From positions 1 through 16,399 of the forward strand of contig JBKPDO010000287.1 in NCBI GenBank assembly GCA_046727955.1: a DNA stretch of 16,399 bases, given 5' to 3'. Every line of letters starts with the position of its first letter. The first letter of the stretch is position 1. Made by a program: the position numbers and the translations under genes. Of this stretch, positions 1 through 6,363 are shown piece by piece. The notes below the pieces were generated by a model. It searched no databases and was not told where the DNA came from. It saw nothing but the letters and a program-made list of their open reading frames with translations. This DNA is from DASVXQ01 sp046727955. Its GTDB lineage: Bacteria > Actinomycetota > CALGFH01.

Positions 1-28
1 GGGGGCGGGTGGGGGAATATGGTTCATT

Positions 29-100
29 GTGGGGGGTGCCCGCCCCCCCCACGGCGCTTCGCGCATGTCTATCCATGTGGGGGGAGCCCGCTCCCCCCAC
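29..100. repeat. Pair of 24-nt GC palindromes (possible terminator hairpins)
   Basis: Two 24-nt units lie at 29-52 and 77-100, with starts 48 nt apart. Each begins GTGGGGGG and ends CCCCCCAC. The second is a perfect 11-bp inverted repeat around a 2-nt centre. The first has the same arms but an imperfect core. Both are preceded by an AT-containing CAT motif and followed by GG. They lie just downstream of the stop of the leftward BldC-like gene, so they could act as tandem terminators on the minus strand, although no U tract follows. They could also be part of a dispersed palindromic repeat family, since similar G runs continue to the window edge (1-15). Confidence 0.6.
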
Positions 101-149
101 GGCCCCCCAAGGTCAAGATCGTTGTGTGGTGCCCGCTTACCTCCGCTCG

Positions 150-446
150 TCAGTGCTCGTCGGCGACGCCGCGCACGCGGTGGAGCAGCTCCCGCACCGA
201 ACGCTCGGGGAAGCGGTGCTGCCCACCCGGCGTGCGGATCGTCGGCAGCAGCCCACGCCGCGCCCACTCCCTGACCGTCCTCGAGCTGACGCTGAATAGC
301 TCGGCCACCTCCGAGGTCCGCAGCAGCCGCTCTGGCCACTGGCCCTCGCGCCGGCCGGGCGAGCGTGGCCGGCCGTTGTGGCCGGATGCCTCCTGACCGC
401 TCATCCCGATCGCCCCCTGGCCGGCCGCGGCTTCCGTGCGAAGCAT
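150..446 (-). CDS. BldC/MerR-like helix-turn-helix DNA-binding protein
   Basis: This is a probable small DNA-binding regulator of 98 residues. A winged helix-turn-helix of the MerR/excisionase type, resembling BldC, spans about residues 41-91: LLRTSEVAELFSVSSRTV, then WARRGLLPTIRTPGGQHRF. The TPGGQHRF segment is the typical wing of BldC-like proteins. Residues 1-40 are low-complexity and charged, with no recognisable domain. The reading frame stays open to 563, but ATG at 446 is preferred because AAGGGG lies seven bases upstream. ATG at 404, behind AGGGGG, is a realistic alternative giving an 84-residue protein. The gene diverges from a broken XRE regulator, so the 447-697 interval probably holds both promoters. 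BldC proteins bind direct repeats and control development in Streptomyces. The target here is unknown, and a phage- or plasmid-type excisionase-like role cannot be excluded. Confidence 0.75.
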   Translation of the reverse strand: MLRTEAAAGQGAIGMSGQEASGHNGRPRSPGRREGQWPERLLRTSEVAELFSVSSRTVREWARRGLLPTIRTPGGQHRFPERSVRELLHRVRGVADEH

Positions 447-697
447 GATGGGTTCCCCTTTGTCGAAGACCCTGACCGTGCCCGCGGCACGATCGCCAGC
501 TCGATTCGTCCCTGTAGAGCTGCTACGACTGACAGTCATGATCGACTGCTGTGAGATGTTCATACCACAAGATGTACGCTTGTCAGCTACGGTGGTCCAC
601 CGGACGCAATGTTCGTTCTAATCAGGAAAACACCTTCGACGCGTGCGGCCAACTAGAAACGATGCTCTCAGTCAGTGGCATTGGGGGTGACTGGGCA

Positions 698-1752
698 GTG
701 GCGCGGCGTTGGGAGCCCCGCTCCATCGATCCGGCCAGCTCGGCGGGCCGGCAGCTCGGCGACGCACTCTACAACCTTCGGGTCGCGGCCGGCCTGACCC
801 AGCAGCAGCTGGCAGAGCTCACCGGCGGGCGCTGGTCGCGCTCGCACATCGGCAGGGTGGAGAACGGCGACGTGACGCCGTCGCCGACTTCGTCGAGACC
901 ATGGACACGCTGCTGGCGGGCGGTCGCAGCCTGGTCAGGCGCTTCCCCGGTGCTGCTGCTGGAGAGCGCCAGACAGCGCAGCAGGCGGCACCGCCAGGGG
1001 ACGACGGGCGCCCGTCAGGCTGCTCGCCGCCGATGGAGCGGACCCCGGTCCCGGCCGAATCCGCCCTATACACTCCATCGAGCACACCTACGCAATCGCG
1101 CTCATCGCAAACGACCTCACCGAGCCACCACGGGCTGATCTCCTGGGTGCGAGGGGCCCAGAGCATGGTGGCGCTCTACGACGGCAGCCCTGGCCAGGCG
1201 CTGCGGCTGGCCAGGGCGGGGCAGGCGCTCGCGCCCGACCCGCTGGCGCGCGCGCAGCTCGCGAGCTGGGGGGAGGCCAGGGCACTGGCGCGCATGGGCG
1301 ACCGTCGCGGGGTGCTCGAGGCGATCGCGCGCGGCAGCCGGGCCGTCGAGTCGGCGGACGGCGACCGTGGCCCTGGCGGCGTGTTCTCCTTCAGTGCCGG
1401 CGAGTTCGAGCAGTACTGTGGCACCTCCTGCCTGTGGCTCGACCTGCCGCGAGAGGCGAGGCGGCACGTCGAGCGGGCGTTCGAGCTGCGCGACACGGCC
1501 GCGGCCAAGGCCATGGCCCGGCTCGACCTGGCCGCGACCGAGGGTCAGCTCGGCTACCCGGCCGAGGCGAGCAGAATGGCGGCGGAGGTGCTCGAGATGT
1601 CCGGCGACTACCTGATCGACCCGATCGTCCGGCGGGCCGCTGAGCTGTCCGCGGCGCTTGGCCCGCACCGCTCGCTGGCGGCCGTGCGCGACTTCGACGA
1701 GCGCCTGGCCAGCGTCGTGTCATCGAGGTCTCCAGGACGGCCGCAGCGCTAG
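698..1752 (+). pseudogene. XRE-family regulator with C-terminal TPR-like region, frameshifted
   Basis: This is a remnant of a large actinobacterial XRE regulator. The N-terminal helix-turn-helix is read from GTG 698, behind GGGGGTGA at 683-690. It covers about residues 18-62 and includes GLTQQQLAELTGGRWSRSHI and GRVENGD. At about 884 the coding frame shifts: the expected continuation DFVETMDTLLAGG is in another frame. A third frame around 1071-1140 holds a family-like stretch (EHTYAIALIANDLTEPP). The longest piece, from about 1139 to the TAG at 1752, returns to the second frame with ISWVRGAQSMVALYDG followed by alanine-rich helical repeats. At least three frame changes, and a middle that looks too short, argue for a pseudogene rather than one sequencing slip. 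An alternative start is ATG 662, but its ribosome site is poor. The N-terminal HTH piece could still be translated by itself. Confidence 0.65.
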
Positions 1753-1797
1753 GACGGCAGGCGAGCACCGAACCAGCCGAGCCGAGCGGCGTGGCCA

Positions 1798-1830
1798 GGA
1801 CCGGTCGTCGGACCGGTCGTCGGACCGGTC
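1798..1830. repeat. Tandem 12-bp repeat of GGACCGGTCGTC
   Basis: GGACCGGTCGTC occurs twice (1798-1809, 1810-1821), followed by a third GGACCGGTC (1822-1830). Each unit contains the 8-bp palindrome GACCGGTC. The array sits in the 81-bp gap between two convergent reading frames, so it may be a simple tandem expansion, a set of protein binding sites, or part of a weak terminator. I see nothing that decides between these. Confidence 0.7.
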
Positions 1831-1833
1831 ACG

Positions 1834-2244
1834 TCACAGGAGCTGGTCGATGGTGATGGGCAGGGAGCGGATGCGCCGGCCGGTGGCGTGGTAGACCGCG
1901 TTGGCGATCGCGGCGGCGGCAATGCCGACCAGGCCGAGCTCGCCGACGCCCTTGACCCCGATCGGGTTGAACCGGTCAGGCTCACCCACGAAGACCACGT
2001 CCATGTCGGGGATGTCGGCATTGACGGGGACCAGGTAGTCGCCGAGGGTGGCGTTGGCGATGCGGCCGGTGCCGGGGTCGGTGACGGTCTGCTCCAGCAG
2101 GGCCATGCCGATGCCACCGACGGTGCCGCCGAGGGGTTCTTCGGGGGAGCGCTGGAGACGGAGCCGGTGACCCACGGTGACGGACTGAGCCCCTGGTGGG
2201 AAACCCAGGACCCGGCAGCCGGGCCTACCGGTCACCACCGCCAC
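1834..2244 (-). pseudogene. C-terminal fragment of xanthine dehydrogenase-family molybdopterin-binding subunit
   Basis: The segment from about 2130 down to the TGA at 1834 encodes the last ~98 residues of a xanthine dehydrogenase/aldehyde oxidase large subunit. Recognisable pieces are GGIGMALLEQTVTDPGTGR, DYLVPVNADIPDMDVVFV, NPIGVKGVGELGLVGIAAAA and HATGRRIRSLPITIDQLL. GVGE holds the catalytic glutamate of the family, which hydroxylates aldehydes or N-heterocycles using a molybdenum cofactor. The complete subunit is about 700-800 residues, so most of the protein, including the other cofactor-binding segments, is absent. Upstream of about 2130 the open frame continues to 2244 with sequence I cannot match to the family. 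No FAD or 2Fe-2S subunit genes are nearby. The break lies next to transposase relics starting at 2265, so loss by insertion and deletion is the likely cause. The fragment cannot be an active enzyme. Confidence 0.85.
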
Positions 2245-2264
2245 CGCGCCAGCGCTCTACCCGG

Positions 2265-2326
2265 CCACGCAACAGGTTCGGCGCAAGGTCAGGCAACTCG
2301 TAGCGCTGGGTCCGGTTGCCCACCAG
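2265..2326 (-). repeat. Inverted copy (left) of a transposase 3' end
   Basis: Read on the minus strand, this 62-nt block matches 2902-2969 on the plus strand. There is one base substitution, and the right copy carries three insertions (one G, one T, and four bases giving a tandem ACCT). A weaker match continues to about 2351, where the minus strand encodes VLRTDLW against VLRQADLP in the right copy. The block corresponds to the last codons of the transposase plus its downstream end, so this is a second degraded copy in opposite orientation. Confidence 0.8.
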
Positions 2327-2509
2327 ACCTCCAAAGATCGGTGCGGAGCACGCGGTCGACGTAGCCGGGGGAAGGCTGCCCAGGCTCGCCTGCCCCAGAA
2401 AGAACCCAGGAGGTCTCCTGAGCCGCCGCTGCGGCTGATGAGCAGGGTTCGCGCCGGGGCGAAACCATCACGCTGTCGGCCGCCCAGCCATGGCATTGTG
2501 GCGATCAGC

Positions 2510-2539
2510 CTGTCAAATGACATCGGCAGGATTTGTTAT
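2510..2539 (+). promoter_or_regulatory. Possible sigma-70-type promoter before the transposase remnant
   Basis: CTGTCA at 2510-2515 and TGTTAT at 2534-2539 are separated by 18 bases and resemble -35 and -10 elements. The surrounding stretch is clearly more AT-rich than its neighbours. A short hairpin ATCGTC/GACGAT follows immediately. This rests on similarity by eye only. Confidence 0.25.
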
Positions 2540-2668
2540 CGTCTCGTGACGATGCCGGCCAGGGGCGGAGTTGCCCAGATAGTGGCAGGACACTCAGGAC
2601 GGAAAGGCATGCTCGTGGCGGGAATCAGGCTACGGTCGGCACCGGGGTGCATGTGGTAGAACCGCCAT

Positions 2669-2941
2669 ATGGCAGCCAGATCACCGCAACGCGAGGGGGC
2701 CAGGTGGTTTACCGCGCCGGCGGAGGTGAATCACCGCCGCTACGAGGCGCTGCGCGCGTTCTTCGTCGACGGGCTGACCTACCAGCAGGCCGCCGACCGG
2801 TTCGGCTACACCCGCTGGGCGATGGTCAACCTGGTGCTCGAGCGGCGTGCCTACTTACCCGTCCTGCGCCAGGCCGACCTGCCTCCCGCCACCACCGTCG
2901 CCTGGTGGGGCAACCGGACCCTGCGCTACGAGTTTGCCTGA
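2669..2941 (+). pseudogene. Internally deleted transposase (N-terminal HTH joined to C-terminal tail)
   Basis: This 90-residue frame joins two ends of a transposase. Residues about 22-58 (RRYEALRAFFVDGLTYQQAA, then DRFGYTRWAMVNLV) are the N-terminal helix-turn-helix segment seen in large actinobacterial transposases. Residues about 59-90 (LERRAYLPVLRQADLP, then WWGNRTLRYEFA and the stop) look like the extreme C-terminus of the same family. The several hundred residues between, which would carry the catalytic acidic residues, are missing, and the join is in frame. The ribosome site before ATG 2669 is weak. The product cannot transpose but might still bind DNA. The assignment to a transposase family rests on remembered family patterns. 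A deletion derivative or relic is more likely than a functional small protein. Confidence 0.65.
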
Positions 2942-2969
2942 CCTTGCGCCGAACCTACCTGTTGCGTGG
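2902..2969 (+). repeat. Inverted copy (right) of the transposase 3' end
   Basis: This is the partner of the block at 2265-2326 in opposite orientation. It spans the last transposase codons (GNRTLRYEFA), the stop at 2939-2941 and 28 bases beyond. The match runs to GTTGCGTGG at 2961-2969, which may mark the original end of the element. Both copies have their transposase 3' ends facing outward, so 2265-2969 is a head-to-head arrangement of about 705 bp. Confidence 0.8.
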
Positions 2970-2992
2970 AAATCCGCGCTAACGGAGTACTG

Positions 2993-3292
2993 CTAGGGCG
3001 CGTTCTCGTCGATCACGTCGTAGTTACCGAAGGTCGGCGGCCCGTCGGCGAGCGCCATCATCTCCTTGTTGAACGCATCGACCTCCGGCCGCGCCGAGTT
3101 CTGCATGGCGAGGTCGTAGTTCTCGAACTCGGCCACGACGAGGTAGCTATTCTCCTGGTCGCGGTCCTTCAGCACCCTCAGCCCGAGGAACCCTGGCCCG
3201 GGGTCGGGGTTCTCGGCCTGGAAGCGGTCGGACACCGCTCGCATCTCGTCCTCACGGCTGGTCTTCCAGGCGATCGTCTGCACGAACTTCAC
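2993..3292 (-). CDS. Small protein resembling the ABM (antibiotic biosynthesis monooxygenase) fold
   Basis: This is a 99-residue soluble protein with no signal peptide or membrane segment. It begins at GTG 3292 behind a strong AGGGGGAGG site about six bases upstream. The sequence MKFVQTIAWKTSREDEMRAV, the central GLRVLKDRDQENSYLVVAEF and the following FENYDLAMQNSARPEVDAF have the strand-helix-strand pattern of dimeric alpha-beta barrel (ABM-like) domains. These domains occur in cofactor-free monooxygenases, heme-degrading enzymes and many proteins of unknown role. I cannot assign a substrate. It appears intact although flanked by mobile-element debris and a damaged permease, and its stop is only 24 bases from the transposase repeat. 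Nothing in the context suggests a pathway. The fold call is moderate and the functional call weak. Confidence 0.7.
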   Translation of the reverse strand: MKFVQTIAWKTSREDEMRAVSDRFQAENPDPGPGFLGLRVLKDRDQENSYLVVAEFENYDLAMQNSARPEVDAFNKEMMALADGPPTFGNYDVIDENAP

Positions 3293-3585
3293 TGCGAGCC
3301 TCCCCCTGTCGGACGTTTGGGCGAACGCTATGGCCCGCCCCCTTCGGTGTCAACGCCCGACGCGGAGGGAGAGGCGGGGGAAGCAGGCGGTCCAGGCTTG
3401 GCGGCGGCTGGACCGTCGGACCCGCTGCGAAGTGGCGCGGCGTGCACGAGGGGGGTCGGGCAGCCCGAGCCGGGGGTGGCTGCCATCGCCGTTGGCGCGC
3501 CCAAGTGATGCTGCGGGCGCCGTAACGATCCGGGGACGGTCGCCGGCGATCCTGCTGTCAGCCACGCAGCAGGGAGTGCTATGCG

Positions 3586-5896
3586 ATGCCCACAAACCAC
3601 GTCGTGGAGCGGCAGGTCTTCAGCTGGACCCAGGTCCGCCTGGCAATGGCCGGCAACCTTGTGTTCCTACGCTCAAGGGGTGGCCCGTCAGGACCAGGGG
3701 GCGCTGGCTGCGCCAGCCCGGTTCTCGATGGCCAAGCCGGGTCATCTCTGGGCATCGGTGATCCGGCGCGCGCGGAGATCCGAGATGAAGGGCGAGTGGT
3801 CCGAATCTCCGCCCCGGGAGGAGTCGGTGACAGTGTGGCTGCCGGGCATCGGGCCGCGCCGGTTCTCCAGCGTGCGGCGGGTGCGCTCGGCTCGCAGACT
3901 CCGCTGGAGGTGCGGGCGGCCAAGGCCGGCGAGATCGACAACGCCGAGGCGACCTCGCTGCTGTTCCGGGCCATGCTCATCGGGATGAGCGCCCTGGTGG
4001 TGGCGGTCGGCGCCGCGCTGGTGGTCAACCTCATCGGGATGCTCGCCGAGGAGCGCCGCTCACGTCTGGGCGTGCTGCGGGCGCTCGGCCTGAAACAGGC
4101 GCGGCTGGTGGGCCTCTCGGTGACGGAGGGAGCCCTGTACAGCCTGGCCGCCGGAGTCGTGGGGACGGCGATCGGCGTCGCCGCCGGCCGGCTGGTGTCC
4201 GCCCGCTTCGGCCAGATGTTCGCGGCGTACGCCGGGTCGGACTTCGACTGGAGGTTCTCCTTGTCGCTGCGGGCCTCGACGTTGGTGGCCGCCTTCACCG
4301 CCGGCACGGTCCTCACCTTGGCGGTGATCTTCTTCGCCTCCCGCCGGACCTCCCGCATGACCATCGTCGCGGCCATCCGCGACCTGCCGGAGCCGCCCGC
4401 CGATAACAAGCGGCGCCCCTGGCTGCGCAGGGTCCGGCTCGCGATCCCGGCAGCGGTCGGCAGTGTGGCCCTGGTCCAGCCGTATTTCCCCCGCCTGGCC
4501 GGGGGGATCGTGCTCATCCTGGTGCTGTCGTGGATGGCCCGTCCGCGGCTGTCACAGCGCACCCACGCCACGCTGACCGGGTCGGCCCTGGCGGGCTGGT
4601 CGCTTGCCATGATCGGCACCTCGAACCCCGACGCCGACCCCGGCGCGTTCATCCTGGTGTTCGTGGTGGCCCTGCTCACCTCGGTGTTCGGATTGACGAT
4701 CCTGACCTCGGCCAACCTGCACATCGTCGAGAACACAGTCGGCCTGGTGGGCCGGGCACCCGCCGGCCTGCGGGCCATCCTGCGGCCGCCGCTTGCGTAC
4801 CTGTCGCGCCGGCCCGTCCGCACCGGGCTCACCACCGGCGTGTTCGCGGTGATCGTGGCGATGCTCACCCTGTTCGCGGTGCTCTACGTGATCAACCGCC
4901 CGGACTACGAGCGGTACGGGAACGGCTACGACGTGCGGGTCCAGTCGACCGGCTCGGCCACCGTGCAGCTCCCGGCGGTCGTCCGAGCCGACGTCACGCG
5001 ATCGGTCACCCTTCCGACCCGGGGCTACATCGGCAGGGTGACGGGCGGCGACGCGTTCTCGAGCACCGAGCGCACATTCGTGCCCCTGTTCCAGGTGGAA
5101 CAGCACGTGGCCGACGACCCGCCAATGCGGCTGGGGCAGCGGGACCACTGGTTCGCCACCGACCGTGCCGTGTGGGAGGCGCTGGTCCGCGACCCGTCGC
5201 TGGTGGTCGCCAACCTCGGCACCCCCGGACAGACGCTCACCCTCCAGGGGCAGGACGGCCCCGTCACGTTCACCATCGTCGGGTCGCAGCCTTTCGGCCT
5301 GCTGGACGGGGTGTTCGGGACCGAGCGAGCCCTGGCCCCGTTCCGCGCCGCCCCGCAGGGAGCGACCATGTTGCTGGACATCCGCGACGCGGCCCAGGCC
5401 GACGCGGCGGCCCGGACCGTCGAGCGGGGGGCTGTTCGCGCAAGGCGTGGACGCCGACTCGGTCCAGGCGCTCCTTGACCAGGCCGACTGGGCCAACCGG
5501 GCGTTGCTCTTGGTCATCGACGCGCTGATGCGGATGGGCCTGGTGGTGGGCATCCTGGGCCTGGGGATCGTGGCCCTGCGCATAGTGACTGAGCGCCGCC
5601 ACGCGATCGGCATCCTCCGGGCGATCGGGTACAAGCGCCGGCGCGTGATCCTCGCGTTGCTGACCGAGTCCGTGGTCACCGCAACGATCGGGACGGGAGT
5701 GGGCATCGCCGCAGGGATCACCATGGGGTACCTGTTCTACCGCCAGGGTGACTCCCAGCGCGGGTTCGGCATCGACCTTGCCAGCATCGGGGGCGTCCTG
5801 GGGCTGATCTATCTGGCGGTGCTACTGGTGACCCTCGGCCCAGCGTGGCGAGCGTCGCGCCTCCCTCCAGCGGACGCCGTCCGGCACACCGAATAG
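3586..5896 (+). pseudogene. FtsX-family ABC transporter permease, frameshifted and N-terminally degraded
   Basis: This is a large ABC permease with two FtsX modules. Module 1 begins near residue 125 (LLFRAMLIGMSALVVAVGAA) and carries ERRSRLGVLRALGLK plus three helices. Further helices follow, then TGLTTGVFAVIVAMLTLF near residue 413 opens an external domain of about 190 residues. Module 2 at the C-terminus has ERRHAIGILRAIGYKRRR and three helices. The frame breaks in a run of six G at 5426-5431: with five G, VER continues as GLFAQGVDADSVQALLDQ to the TAG at 5896. The first ~100 residues lack the expected first helix and external domain. A fragment (EESVTVWLPGIGPRRFSS) in another frame near 3820-3870 suggests a second frameshift or deletion. 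ATG 3586 has AGGGAG nine bases upstream. No ATPase gene is nearby. The family exports lipoproteins, lipids or peptides, but the substrate here is unknown. Confidence 0.8.
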
Positions 5897-5924
5897 GCGC
5901 CAGCCGCCCGCGCCGGACTCCGGC

Positions 5925-5988
5925 GGCCTGTCTGGCGGGCGGCCTGTCTGGCGGGCGGCCTGTCTGGCGGGCGGCCTGTCTGGCGGGC
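5925..5988. repeat. Four perfect 16-bp tandem repeats
   Basis: GGCCTGTCTGGCGGGC is repeated four times without mismatch (5925-5940, 5941-5956, 5957-5972, 5973-5988), followed by a partial GGCC. The array starts 28 bases after the permease stop. There are no spacers, so it is not a CRISPR array. Perfect identity implies recent slippage or active homogenisation. The copy number is probably variable between strains. Confidence 0.9.
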
Positions 5989-6106
5989 GGCCGGATGGGC
6001 CGGCGGTGGCGTGCTCGGCGGTGCTCGGCGTTGCTCGCCTAGTGGTCTTCTTGCAGGACTCGACGGCCCAAGCAAAGCAAGCAAGACTGCTTACCCCGAG
6101 ATCCGT

Positions 6107-6282
6107 TATACTTCGCGCTCGCGCCAGGCCAGAAACACTGGCGAGTTGTGTTTATGCAGGTCATAGCGGAAGTAGCGGTGAAGAGGGGGGCGGCATGGCC
6201 GCTGGGGACGGCAGGTTTGGCTGTCGTGACTTCCTGCCTGCGGTGGAGCTGCTCACCTGATATCGATCAGGTGAGCTTTATT
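6107..6282 (+). ncRNA. Candidate small or leader RNA with intrinsic terminator
   Basis: The 467 bases between the permease and the lipoprotein gene contain a region that looks transcribed but not coding. TATACT at 6107-6112 resembles a -10 box, though I see no good -35. It is followed by local hairpins: CTCG(CG)CCAG pairing with CTGGCGAG around 6119-6145, GCGGC-ATG-GCCGC near 6190-6202, and GGCAGG with CCTGCC around 6210-6238. The region ends in a clear terminator at 6251-6282. Together this could be a free RNA of about 165 nt, or a leader that regulates the gene at 6364 by attenuation. It matches no riboswitch or RNA family that I can recognise. The RNA status is inferred. Confidence 0.35.
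6251..6282 (+). terminator. Intrinsic terminator hairpin
   Basis: A perfect 11-bp stem, GCTCACCTGAT at 6251-6261 with ATCAGGTGAGC at 6266-6276, closes a four-base loop (ATCG). It is followed by TTTATT. It lies 355 bases after the permease stop and 82 bases before the lipoprotein start. It therefore either ends a separate short transcript or forms an attenuator for the downstream operon. Confidence 0.75.
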
Positions 6283-6363
6283 GCAGCTATTTAGAGGCGA
6301 ATTGCCCCTATTTTCCCCCATACTGACCTACCAGCTGGAAGACAGCTAGCTTGGAGGGGTGTC

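Noticed and set aside
1088..1668. Minus-strand frames opposite the XRE regulator remnant
   Set aside because: The plus strand carries the family-like segments. The opposite frames are Arg/Ala/Pro-rich shadows.
2257..2523. An 88-codon minus-strand frame as a separate gene
   Set aside because: It overlaps the degraded inverted transposase end, in a frame unrelated to the recognisable VLRTDLW piece, and has no ribosome site or family features.
3579..5724. Long minus-strand frames (429 and 390 codons) opposite the FtsX permease
   Set aside because: The plus strand has clear FtsX motifs and membrane helices. The minus frames are Arg/Ser/Thr/Pro-rich shadows.
5925..5988. CRISPR array
   Set aside because: The units are contiguous 16-mers without spacers and no cas genes are present.
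6140..6190. Partial resemblance to the SRP (4.5S) RNA core: TGTTTA, CAGGTCA, CGGAAG and AGCGG in order
   Set aside because: The conserved GGAAGGAAGCAGC stretch is not complete, and the flanks do not form the long hairpin that closes an SRP RNA. It is likely coincidence.
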